From assembly GCF_012843435.1 (NCBI RefSeq), contig NZ_JABAFC010000007.1, positions 1-64,000 on the forward strand: a stretch of 64,000 bases of DNA. Direction: 5' to 3'. Shown piece by piece: positions 26,454-34,588 of this stretch. Source of the stretch: Psychrobacillus sp. BL-248-WT-3. Its GTDB lineage: Bacteria; Bacillota; Bacilli; Bacillales_A; Planococcaceae. A program made the translations under genes and the position numbers. Each line of letters begins with the position of its first letter. The stretch's first letter is position 1. Under the pieces are notes generated by a model. It had not been told where the DNA came from. It saw only the letters and a list, made by a program, of their open reading frames with translations, and ran no database searches.

Positions 26454-28118
26454 ATGAATCGAAATTGGTGGAAAGAAGCGGTCAGCTATCAGGTTTATCC
26501 TAGAAGCTTTATGGATAGCAATGGTGATGGCATAGGAGATTTGCGTGGAATCATAACAAAGCTTGATTACTTAAAAGATTTAGGAATAGATGTCATTTGG
26601 GTATCTCCCTTTTTTAAATCCCCAAATGCGGATAATGGCTACGATATTAGCGACTATCAAGGGATTTCAGAGCAATTTGGAGATATGAAGGATTTTGATG
26701 AATTATTAACAGAAACGCATGCACGAGGTATGAAGCTTATTTTAGACCTTGTTATCAATCATACAAGTGATGAGCATCCATGGTTTATAGAGTCACGGTC
26801 CTCTAAAGATAACCCAAAGAGAGACTGGTATATTTGGCGTGATGGCAAAGGAACGGAGCCACCAAACAATTGGGAAAGTATTTTTTCTGGGAGCGCATGG
26901 AAATATGATACGGCAACGGAACAATATTACATGCACCTTTTTGCGATCAAACAACCAGATTTAAATTGGGAAAACGAAGAAGTAAGAACGGAATTATATA
27001 AGATGGTTAATTGGTGGCTGGATAAGGGGATAGATGGTTTCCGTGTAGATGCGATCAGTCATATTAAAAAACGAGAAGGCTTTCCAGACATGCCAAATCC
27101 GGATGGACAGCAGTTTGTTTCCTCTTTTGATATGCATACAAACCAACCAGGCATTCAAACATTCCTAAGTGAATTAAAGGAAGAAACGTTCTCTAAATAT
27201 GACATCATGACGGTTGGAGAAGCTAATGGTGTTGGTATAGAAGAGGCAGATGAATGGGTTGGTGAGTCAAACGGGAAATTTAGTATGATCTTCCAATTTG
27301 AACATTTAGGGCTTTGGAACAAGGATGCCAATAAATCTGTGGATGTCATTGGTCTAAAAAAGACGCTAACAAAATGGCAAAAGGGACTCCATGAAAGAGG
27401 CTGGAATGCGCTATTTTTAGAAAATCATGATCAAACAAGAAGTGTTTCTAGCTGGGGAAATGACCAGGAATATTGGAATGAGAGTGCTAAAATGCTTGGG
27501 GCCTGCTATTTCCTTATGCAGGGCACACCTTTCATCTACCAGGGGCAAGAAATTGGTATGACAAATGTCCAACTACCTTCTATAGATGATTACGATGATA
27601 TTGGTATGCGTAACTTCTATGAGATAGAAATAGCAAAGGGTCGTCCACATCTTGAAGTGATGGAAACTATTTGGACTAGTGGAAGAGATAATTCACGAAC
27701 TCCAATGCAGTGGGATAACACAGATAATGCCGGGTTTACTACAGGTACACCTTGGATGAAAGTCAATCCAAACTATTCCTCCATTAATGTAGAGGCTCAA
27801 TTAAAGGACGAACATTCTATTTACCACTTTTTTAAAAGCATGATTAAGCTTCGCAAGGAACATGAAGTGTTTGTTTATGGAGCATATGATCTTCTTTTAG
27901 AAACTGATCCAGATGTATATGTCTATACAAGATACTTAGATAATGTATTTGCGGTTATTCTATGCAATTTCCGTAACAAGACAGTAGAACTGGACCTTCA
28001 TGAGGTGGAGCAGAAGGATTATCGCCTCGTGCTAAGTAATTTTGAGGGGGCACCTCAAACATTAACAAAAAAGGCGACTTTAAAGCCCTACGAGACAAGA
28101 GTATATCTGTCTAAATAA
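26454..28118 (+). CDS. malL: alpha-glucosidase / oligo-1,6-glucosidase (GH13_31)
   Basis: The 554-residue cytoplasmic GH13 enzyme opens with WWKEAVSYQVYPRSFMDSNG, the hallmark of oligo-1,6-glucosidases and alpha-glucosidases. Region I is DLVINHTSDEHPWF, region II GFRVDAISHI (nucleophile Asp), region III MTVGEANGV (acid/base Glu) and region IV LENHDQTRS. RDNSRTPMQWDNT is also typical. It would release glucose from imported maltose and isomaltose-type sugars. I place the start at ATG 26454, after GAAGGGAG. It completes the degradation path after the neopullulanase, and precedes the regulator gene. Confidence 0.9.
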   Translation: MNRNWWKEAVSYQVYPRSFMDSNGDGIGDLRGIITKLDYLKDLGIDVIWVSPFFKSPNADNGYDISDYQGISEQFGDMKDFDELLTETHARGMKLILDLVINHTSDEHPWFIESRSSKDNPKRDWYIWRDGKGTEPPNNWESIFSGSAWKYDTATEQYYMHLFAIKQPDLNWENEEVRTELYKMVNWWLDKGIDGFRVDAISHIKKREGFPDMPNPDGQQFVSSFDMHTNQPGIQTFLSELKEETFSKYDIMTVGEANGVGIEEADEWVGESNGKFSMIFQFEHLGLWNKDANKSVDVIGLKKTLTKWQKGLHERGWNALFLENHDQTRSVSSWGNDQEYWNESAKMLGACYFLMQGTPFIYQGQEIGMTNVQLPSIDDYDDIGMRNFYEIEIAKGRPHLEVMETIWTSGRDNSRTPMQWDNTDNAGFTTGTPWMKVNPNYSSINVEAQLKDEHSIYHFFKSMIKLRKEHEVFVYGAYDLLLETDPDVYVYTRYLDNVFAVILCNFRNKTVELDLHEVEQKDYRLVLSNFEGAPQTLTKKATLKPYETRVYLSK

Positions 28119-28218
28119 TAGGTTTAACTTCTATATAGACTAGTTAATAACTTTCCTTATCTATATAATGATATTCTAAAGAATATTGAAGAAAACAGAA
28201 AAAGAGTGGTGAATTCCT

Positions 28219-29271
28219 TTGGCGGTTACGATTAAAGATGTAGCAAAATTAGCAGATGTAGCTCCCTCGACGGTCTCTCGGGTAATTGCCAATAATCCCC
28301 GCATTAGTGACAAAACTAAGAAGCGTGTAAGAGAAGCAATGGAGCAGCTAGGTTATCATCCTAATTTTATTGCTCGAAGTCTAGCAAATCAATCCACGAA
28401 AGTAATTGGCCTGGTATTACCGCCTTCTTCAGGTGCTTTCTTTCAAAATCCTTTCTTTGCAGAGGTTATGCACGGACTAAGCGATGGTGTGCATGAAAAA
28501 CATTATGCCCTTCAAATGACAACTGGAACGACAGAAGAAGAACTATTTGATGGAGTAGTACAGATGGTCCAAGGCGGCAGAGTGGATGGAATTATACTTC
28601 TTTACTCTCGTGTTAATGATGAGATTTTAAGTTATTTAAGAACACGCCATTTCCCATTTGTGATGATCGGTAAGCCTTTTGAGCATGTAGAAAAAATAAC
28701 TCATGTAGATAATGACAACTTTCTAGCAGCTAAAGAGGCGACTGAGTATCTGATAGGACTTGGACATAAGCATATTGGTTTCATTGGAGGTAGCCCAAGC
28801 CTAACCGTTACATTGGACCGACTTCAAGGTTATAAGAATGCTTTGAGCGAGGAAGATCTGCCATTATTAGAGGACTATATCATTCATTCTGAATACTTCT
28901 TGAGAGAAGGTGGCCAGCAAGCGGTCAACAAACTATTCTCAGCAAGTGTTTCTCCAACCGCTTTAATCGTAACGGATGATTTGATGGCCTTAGGTGTAGT
29001 TAACACGCTTACGAAAATGGCAATCGACATTCCAAACCAGGTCTCTATCATAAGCTTCAACAATGCGTTGTTTGCAGAAATGTCTCGACCACCGTTGACA
29101 TCCATTAATATCAATATTGTGGAGTTAGGTTATCAGGCAGCCAGAAGCTTAATTCAAATACTGGAGAATGAGAACGAACCTGTAAAGCGCATTATCATTC
29201 CACATCAGCTTGTGGTTCGTAACTCTTGTGCAATCTCACAAAAAGCAATTATAAAAGATAGTACAGTTTAA
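28219..29271 (+). CDS. malR: LacI-family maltose regulator
   Basis: The 350-residue protein begins at TTG 28219 with a classic LacI helix-turn-helix, TIKDVAKLADVAPSTVSRVI (residues 3-22), and the hinge segment GYHPNFIARSLANQ. A periplasmic-binding-protein-type sensor domain follows (VIGLVLPPSSGAFF, HVDNDNFLAAKEATEYLI, IGFIGGSPSL). It ends the maltodextrin locus and most likely binds the inverted repeat at 21214-21233. MalR proteins of Bacillota are released by maltose or maltodextrin, which fits this location; whether it is repressor or activator cannot be told from sequence. Confidence 0.85.
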   Translation: MAVTIKDVAKLADVAPSTVSRVIANNPRISDKTKKRVREAMEQLGYHPNFIARSLANQSTKVIGLVLPPSSGAFFQNPFFAEVMHGLSDGVHEKHYALQMTTGTTEEELFDGVVQMVQGGRVDGIILLYSRVNDEILSYLRTRHFPFVMIGKPFEHVEKITHVDNDNFLAAKEATEYLIGLGHKHIGFIGGSPSLTVTLDRLQGYKNALSEEDLPLLEDYIIHSEYFLREGGQQAVNKLFSASVSPTALIVTDDLMALGVVNTLTKMAIDIPNQVSIISFNNALFAEMSRPPLTSININIVELGYQAARSLIQILENENEPVKRIIIPHQLVVRNSCAISQKAIIKDSTV

Positions 29272-29283
29272 GTTAAACTAAAT

Positions 29284-29319
29284 GGTGGTTATCCATGAAA
29301 TATGGGTAACCATTTTTTA
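29284..29319 (+). terminator. terminator after malR
   Basis: GGTTATCCA (29287-29295) pairs with TGGGTAACC (29303-29311), followed by ATTTTTT. It closes the maltodextrin locus. Confidence 0.75.
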
Positions 29320-29399
29320 TTATAATTTTATTATGTAAACCAAAAACTATTTCTATTATTCTAAAAATATTTTATACTCTTTATAAGGAGGGATATATT

Positions 29400-29942
29400 A
29401 TGTTTACATATGCAATTGATGACAAAATTACACTAAAAATGCTAGATTTACGAGACTCCGAACAATTGTTCTATTTAACTGTAGGGTCTAAGAATTCTTT
29501 AAGAGAATGGCTACCGTTTATCGATTATACAAAAACGGTTGCTGATACGGAGAACTTCATCCAATCGACGATGAAGCAGTTCAGCGAAAACAATGGAATC
29601 CAAGCAGGAATATGGTATGAAGGCAATCTTGCAGGTGTTATCGGATTTCATAAAATAGACTGGAATAACAAATCCACAAGCATCGGGTATTGGTTGGGCG
29701 AAGATTATGTGGGTAATGGACTCATGACGAAGTCCGTAAAAGCATTTGTAGATTATGCTTTAATCGATTTAGGATTGAATCGAGTAGAAATTCGCGCTGC
29801 AGTAGAGAACAAGAAAAGCAGAGCAATTCCTGAAAGGCTTGGTTTTACTCATGAAGGCACCATTCGTCAATCGGAATGGCTATACGATCATTATGTGGAT
29901 CATGAGGTCTACGGTATGCTAGCAAGTGACTGGAAGAAATAG
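29400..29942 (+). CDS. RimJ/RimL-type GNAT acetyltransferase
   Basis: The 180-residue protein belongs to the RimJ/RimL (Acetyltransf_3) group. It begins DDKITLKMLDLRDSEQLFYL, has the typical NSLREWLPFID segment, WNNKSTSIGYWLGEDYVGNG (acetyl-CoA loop), NRVEIRAAVENKKSRAIPE and LGFTHEGTIRQSEWL. Members acetylate N-termini of ribosomal proteins or small molecules. AAGGAGGG precedes the ATG, and a strong terminator follows 10 bp after the stop. It stands alone, with no link to its neighbours. Confidence 0.85.
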   Translation: MFTYAIDDKITLKMLDLRDSEQLFYLTVGSKNSLREWLPFIDYTKTVADTENFIQSTMKQFSENNGIQAGIWYEGNLAGVIGFHKIDWNNKSTSIGYWLGEDYVGNGLMTKSVKAFVDYALIDLGLNRVEIRAAVENKKSRAIPERLGFTHEGTIRQSEWLYDHYVDHEVYGMLASDWKK

Positions 29943-29952
29943 ATTGAACAAG

Positions 29953-29985
29953 CGCCGAGCAGTTTAATACCTGCTCGGCGTTTTT
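29953..29985 (+). terminator. terminator
   Basis: CGCCGAGCAG (29953-29962) and CTGCTCGGCG (29971-29980) form a perfect stem with five T after it. Confidence 0.9.
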
Positions 29986-30084
29986 GTATTCAAATATTTA
30001 GTAACAAACAACGGACTTGTTTAAAGATAAAAATGTATAGTCAATCATACGATAGTAGAAGAACATGAAGAAGGGACAGGTCTT

Positions 30085-30900
30085 ATGATTGCTTACATAT
30101 CTACGCTCAGTCCGGTATTGCAGGCATTGTTAGCGACTATATTTACTTGGGGCATGACAGCATTAGGTGCAGCTCTAGTTTTCACTACAAAATCAGTAAA
30201 TCAAAAGTTAATGGATGGCATGCTTGGCTCGGCTGGAGGAATCATGATAGCGGCAAGCTTTTGGTCGCTTCTTGCTCCTGCTATTGAAATGTCAAAGGAA
30301 GGGACATTCCCTGCCTGGTTTCCAGCAGCTACCGGATTTTTACTAGGTGGATTCTTCTTGTGGCTCGCCGATAAACTCATTCCACATATGCATCCTTCCT
30401 CGAACTCGAACCAAACAGAAGGGATAAAACCTAAAGGCAAAAGAAGAAGTACGTTGCTTGTGTTTGCGATCACCCTTCATAATATCCCAGAGGGTCTTGC
30501 GGTAGGCGTTGCTTTTGGGGCAGTAGCAGCAGGACTAGATACCTCTTCTTTAACTGCAGCCTTAGCATTAGCAATAGGCATTGGTATTCAGAATCTACCG
30601 GAGGGTGCAGCGGTTGCATTACCTTTGAGAAGAGATGGCATGTCTCGTAGAAAGAGCTTCTTTTATGGGCAATTTTCCGGAATGGTCGAGCCGATAGCTG
30701 CGGTAGTCGGTGTCCTTGCAGTCTCCTTTATGTCCCCTATTCTACCTTTTGCACTCGCGTTCGCAGCTGGAGCAATGATTTTTGTTGTGGTGGAGGAGGT
30801 AATTCCCGGCTCCCAGGAGTATGGGAATGGTGATTTAGCAACGGTGTGCTTGATGATCGGATTTACAATCATGATGATTCTAGATGTTGCTTTTGGGTAG
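30085..30900 (+). CDS. ZIP-family metal transporter
   Basis: This 271-residue membrane protein of the ZIP/ZupT family has about eight helices. Helices IV and V hold the metal-binding motifs HNIPEGLAVGVAFG and NLPEGAAVALPLRRDG. The cytoplasmic loop between helices III and IV is rich in His and Ser (HMHPSSNSNQ). Members import zinc or other divalent metals; the direction and metal cannot be settled by sequence. The gene is monocistronic, convergent with RNase J, and shares the terminator at 30920. No metal-regulator site is recognised upstream. Confidence 0.85.
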   Translation: MIAYISTLSPVLQALLATIFTWGMTALGAALVFTTKSVNQKLMDGMLGSAGGIMIAASFWSLLAPAIEMSKEGTFPAWFPAATGFLLGGFFLWLADKLIPHMHPSSNSNQTEGIKPKGKRRSTLLVFAITLHNIPEGLAVGVAFGAVAAGLDTSSLTAALALAIGIGIQNLPEGAAVALPLRRDGMSRRKSFFYGQFSGMVEPIAAVVGVLAVSFMSPILPFALAFAAGAMIFVVVEEVIPGSQEYGNGDLATVCLMIGFTIMMILDVAFG

Positions 30901-30919
30901 ATCAAAATACTTTTCAAAA

Positions 30920-30949
30920 AGCGCATCCTACTATAAGTTAGGATGCGCT
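30920..30949. terminator. shared terminator of the ZIP and RNase J genes
   Basis: AGCGCATCCTA (30920-30930) and TAGGATGCGCT (30939-30949) pair perfectly; the A- and T-rich flanks suit both convergent genes. Confidence 0.75.
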
Positions 30950-30956
30950 AGTGTGT

Positions 30957-32627
30957 TTATATTTCAATAAGGATTGGCAGAATCATGGGTTTTTTCTTTG
31001 TACGAGCATATATTAGGTTTTCTACCGAGTTTTTAATATTCTTTTTGAGTGTACGCTGATTCTTATTGTTATCCCATTTTTCTACTGTTGTACGAACGGT
31101 TTGATTGATTAAATTGATTAGCTCTTCAGAGTCTGGACCATATACAAAGCCTCGAGTTAGAGTATCAGGTCCATTTAATACTTTTTTCAATCCTTTTTGC
31201 ATACTAATGACGATCACAACCATCCCGTCTCCAGCAAGAACTCTTCGATCACGTAGAATAATCTCTCCAACATCTCCAATGCCTGATCCATCTACAAAGA
31301 CATCACCTGCTTCTACGGACCGCGTTTGTATGACCTCATTAGTATCTACAATATCTACAACATCTCCATTGTTCAGTAGAAAAATATTAGATCGTTTAAC
31401 ACCCACGGACTGTGCTAGCTCGCGATGTATATGGAGCATGCGATATTCTCCATGGATCGGGACAAAGTACTTTGGCTTCATCAATGTAAGCATGAGCTTC
31501 AGCTCTTCCTGGTAAGCATGACCTGAAACGTGCATACCAGTCTTGCTTCCAGAGCCATAAATCACGTTAGCTCCTAATCTTAACAGATTATCGACTACCC
31601 TTGTGACATTCGTTTCATTACCAGGGATGGGGCTAGATGAAAAGATTACGGTATCCTCAGGATGAACCTCGAGTTTACGAAACCTAGAGCTTGCCAGTCT
31701 TGAAAGAGCAGCCATAGGCTCACCCTGTCCACCAGTACAAAGAATCGTCACTTCCTCGGGAGACATGGTTGGCACCTCATTTTCCTCCAGTAACATTCCC
31801 TCCGGTATTCTCAAATACCCACGCTGCATAGCAACTCGAACGACATTCACCATACTTCTACCGAGTAAGAGGATCTTTCTATTGTTTCTAATGCAAACGT
31901 CTACTATTTGCTGTACACGATGAACATTGGAAGCAAAGGTCGTAATAAAAATTTTACGCGTTGCCTTCCTAAAGGTTTCATCTAAATGCTCTTCTATAAG
32001 CTTCTCAGAAGGGGAGGAGCCAGGTCTCTCTGCATTCGTACTTTCAGAAAGAAGCAACAGCACACCTTCTTGACCGATTGCCGCCATTCGATGAATGTCT
32101 GCAGCTTGTTTATCCACGGGAGTCCAGTCAAACTTAAAGTCTCCCGTATGAACGATTGTGCCTAATGGAGTTTGAAAAGTAATTCCTAAGCAATCTGGTA
32201 TACTATGGCTTGTTCGGAAGAAGGTTGTCCGTATGGTACCGAGCCTTAAAACACTATCCTCATCTATCAAAAATAGCTTACTATCCCTAAGAATCCCATG
32301 CTCCTTTAACTTAATCTCAATTAGACCAAGTGTGAGGTTTGTGGCATAGACTGGCACATTCAGCTGCTTTAGAAAGTAAGGGATTGCTCCAATATGGTCC
32401 TCATGTCCATGGGTGACGATTAATCCACGTATTTTGCTTTCATTTTCCTGCAGATATGTAATATCAGGAATAATTAAATCAACACCTGGAAGACTTTCAT
32501 CTGGAAATTTACCACCACAGTCAATAATCACAATATCATCGTATGATTCAATCACATACATATTCTTTCCGATTTCATTTATACCACCAAGTGCAAATAC
32601 AGATACGGCCGAATTTTTAGTAGTCAA
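30957..32627 (-). CDS. ribonuclease J family nuclease
   Basis: RNase J is a beta-CASP metallo-hydrolase with endo- and 5'-3' exonuclease activity in mRNA turnover. This 556-residue protein has the intact zinc motif HGHEDHIG (residues 73-80). The later metal ligands are HSIPD, HTGDFKFD, the beta-CASP segment SSSPIPGNET and HVSGHA, followed by PIHGEYRM and the C-terminal RRPMILPI-type tail (KKPMILPILIEI). Both J1- and J2-like features occur; the intact HxHxDH and the hybrid pattern leave the assignment open. It starts at TTG with GGGAGGT upstream. Bacillales usually encode J1 and J2 elsewhere, so this could be a third paralogue. Confidence 0.88.
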   Translation of the reverse strand: MTTKNSAVSVFALGGINEIGKNMYVIESYDDIVIIDCGGKFPDESLPGVDLIIPDITYLQENESKIRGLIVTHGHEDHIGAIPYFLKQLNVPVYATNLTLGLIEIKLKEHGILRDSKLFLIDEDSVLRLGTIRTTFFRTSHSIPDCLGITFQTPLGTIVHTGDFKFDWTPVDKQAADIHRMAAIGQEGVLLLLSESTNAERPGSSPSEKLIEEHLDETFRKATRKIFITTFASNVHRVQQIVDVCIRNNRKILLLGRSMVNVVRVAMQRGYLRIPEGMLLEENEVPTMSPEEVTILCTGGQGEPMAALSRLASSRFRKLEVHPEDTVIFSSSPIPGNETNVTRVVDNLLRLGANVIYGSGSKTGMHVSGHAYQEELKLMLTLMKPKYFVPIHGEYRMLHIHRELAQSVGVKRSNIFLLNNGDVVDIVDTNEVIQTRSVEAGDVFVDGSGIGDVGEIILRDRRVLAGDGMVVIVISMQKGLKKVLNGPDTLTRGFVYGPDSEELINLINQTVRTTVEKWDNNKNQRTLKKNIKNSVENLIYARTKKKPMILPILIEI

Positions 32628-32760
32628 AAAGATACCTCCCGATTCAATAAACTATTTTAAGTATGAACTTTAAACTATTATTTATGAGAGAAATATCGAA
32701 AAAGGTAATATTTACTACTTTGTAAAATAAACAAATAATCAGTTAAAAACATATTGGCTA

Positions 32761-32800
32761 ATATGTCACGTTGTGATATAGTCATGATGTGACATATTAT
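32761..32800 (+). promoter_or_regulatory. promoter with PadR-type operator
   Basis: The inverted repeat ATATGTCAC (32761-32769) and GTGACATAT (32789-32797) has a spacing typical of PadR operators. A promoter TTGTGA (32771-32776), 18 bp, TATTAT (32795-32800) lies within it, so binding of the padR product would block RNA polymerase. Confidence 0.65.
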
Positions 32801-32817
32801 AAAGAGGGTGGAGCAGC

Positions 32818-33150
32818 TTGGAGAAGTTAATTAAGAAATACATACCGATGACGGAGACCGCATTTTATATCCTCTTTTCTTTGACAGAACCACGTCATGG
32901 ATACGGAATTATTAAAAGAGTAGAAGAGCTGACAAATGGAAGGCTTCATCTAGGTTCGGGAACGATTTATGGAACGCTCACTAAAATGCAAAAAGATGAA
33001 ATGATCACTGTCTTTTCAGATGAAAAAAGAAAAACAATTTATGAAATTACAGGAATAGGTAAACTGATTATGCGAAAGGAAATGGAGAGGTTACAGGAAG
33101 TGCAAAACAATATTTCGCTTTATAAGGGGGAGTTTGATGAAGAGATTTAG
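32818..33150 (+). CDS. PadR-family transcriptional regulator
   Basis: The 110-residue protein is a PadR-type winged helix. It shows ETAFYILFSLTEPRHGYGII, the characteristic GTIYGTLTKMQKDEMI recognition segment, and RKTIYEITGIGKLIMRKEMERL as the dimer helix. It starts at TTG 32818. Such regulators usually repress their own operon; the dyad ATATGTCAC and GTGACATAT just upstream supports autoregulation. The next gene overlaps it and encodes a DUF2812 membrane protein, a common PadR partner in Bacillota. The signal it senses is unknown. Confidence 0.85.
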   Translation: MEKLIKKYIPMTETAFYILFSLTEPRHGYGIIKRVEELTNGRLHLGSGTIYGTLTKMQKDEMITVFSDEKRKTIYEITGIGKLIMRKEMERLQEVQNNISLYKGEFDEEI

Positions 33151-34222
33151 ATGGTTTTGGAGCTACCGTATACAATCGACCGAGAAATGGCTAGAAAGCA
33201 TGGCTTTGAAAGGTTTTATGTTAAAAGATTTCAATAGATTCACACGTATATTTACATTTAATAAAACAACACCTAGCAAAGTAACCTATTCGATACAATT
33301 CAAATCTTGCAGTTTACCCGATCGGTTACAAAAAGCCGGCTGGCGAGATCCATTAAAGGCGGGTAAATGGAGTATTCTCAAAAATGAAGCATCTCATGTT
33401 CCGTTTTATCCATCTAGCGATAGCTTGTTTAAACGGATTCGATTACATGCATATTTATTTTTGATCATATCCATCTTTTATTTATCCACAAGTCCCGTGA
33501 ATTTCTTGATTTTAAAATCATTTGATGATAATAATCCTAACTTTGCATCTATTATTATTCCGTTACTTATATTATTACTATTAGCAAGTGTTACGATTTT
33601 TGTCTTTATATCCTATAGAGCATATGAAAAATATATGTTTAATCTTAACGAAGAGGTCAAAAATAGTAGAAAGAGAATAAGGAAAATCCGTTTAGCATGG
33701 ATGTATCAACCGCTTCAAACTAAAAAGTGGTTAGATGAAATGCACAGGAAAGGCTATGAGCTTGATCGCGTATATGCTGCCATATTTACTTTTGTTCCTT
33801 CTAAGCATGAAAAAATAGCATATGAGGTTACTTTTGAACCTAAGCTGAAATCCGATTATTATACGCTTCACAAGGAAATCGGATGGAAGCTTAAGTATAC
33901 GTCCAATATGTCCGTGCTGAATTACTCTATCTGGTCAATGCCTTATAGTGAGCAAGCACCTAAACCTTCGTTCACTTATGATATAGCAGAAAAACGACAG
34001 CAAATAAAAAAAGCATTTAAAATGAATATAACAATCACTCTATTCCTATTACTAGTTTTAGGCCAATCCTTGTATATGCAGTGGGTATTAGATATGCCTT
34101 CGTCTACATTTACTATTGTATTAAAGTACCTTATAACATTTATGACGTTTTTCTGGATTATTTTAACCATCAAAGTTATTATTGGATATAAAAAAGAGAT
34201 GAACTTACTGAAGGAGTTTTAA
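33137..34222 (+). CDS. DUF2812 membrane protein, PadR partner
   Basis: The 361-residue protein consists of two similar DUF2812 units. The first starts KRFRWFWSYRIQSTEKWLES and the second starts IRLAWMYQPLQTKKWLDEMH at about residue 187. Each has the W-L-x-x-M-x-x-K-G pattern and is linked to a pair of hydrophobic helices (about 95-160 and 295-350). It overlaps padR by 14 bases and has AGGGGG as ribosome site. PadR-DUF2812 pairs are widespread in Firmicutes and suspected of membrane-stress sensing, but no mechanism is established for this pair. The internal duplication is clear in sequence. Confidence 0.75.
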   Translation: MKRFRWFWSYRIQSTEKWLESMALKGFMLKDFNRFTRIFTFNKTTPSKVTYSIQFKSCSLPDRLQKAGWRDPLKAGKWSILKNEASHVPFYPSSDSLFKRIRLHAYLFLIISIFYLSTSPVNFLILKSFDDNNPNFASIIIPLLILLLLASVTIFVFISYRAYEKYMFNLNEEVKNSRKRIRKIRLAWMYQPLQTKKWLDEMHRKGYELDRVYAAIFTFVPSKHEKIAYEVTFEPKLKSDYYTLHKEIGWKLKYTSNMSVLNYSIWSMPYSEQAPKPSFTYDIAEKRQQIKKAFKMNITITLFLLLVLGQSLYMQWVLDMPSSTFTIVLKYLITFMTFFWIILTIKVIIGYKKEMNLLKEF

Positions 34223-34224
34223 AA

Positions 34225-34252
34225 AAGAATCCTAGCGATAGGGTTCTTTTCT
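34225..34252 (+). terminator. terminator after the PadR-DUF2812 unit
   Basis: AAGAATCCTA pairs with AGGGTTCTTTT around a short loop (34225-34249), ending in TTTTC. Confidence 0.65.
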
Positions 34253-34328
34253 TAATTTCAGTTATAATAATTGAAACTTTCCAAATATTCAAACGTATGT
34301 ATACTAGCGTGTAGAAGGAGAGGGTGTC

Positions 34329-34508
34329 ATGCACTGGATTATGTGGGTTTTTTGGGGCTTTTTTTTAGGTATCATACTAGCTGCCTATCTTGTGGATCGT
34401 TTAGGTAGTAGAAAATATAATCTGGAGCATAAGAAAACAATGAATCAGGTAGCTGCCCAAGCCAACTCAGATAGAGAAGTAGATCGATATAACAATCAGT
34501 CATTTTAA
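34329..34508 (+). CDS. small membrane protein (59 aa), too short for the usual ORF cut-off
   Basis: Reading from ATG 34329 gives MHWIMWVFWGFFLGIILAAY, a single membrane helix at the N-terminus, then a hydrophilic tail (VDRLGSRKYNLEHKKTMNQV) ending YNNQSF. AAGGAG lies eight bases before the start (34315-34320). A standalone helix with a charged tail is a common size of Bacillus micro-protein. It sits between the PadR unit and a serine hydrolase gene and may be transcribed alone. No function is claimed. Confidence 0.65.
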   Translation: MHWIMWVFWGFFLGIILAAYLVDRLGSRKYNLEHKKTMNQVAAQANSDREVDRYNNQSF

Positions 34509-34588
34509 AAGAAGAAAAAAGATAAGAAGTCTGCTTTTATGTAAACGAGAACTAAACCGGTTAATAAAGTAAAAGTTTAGGAGAAAAT

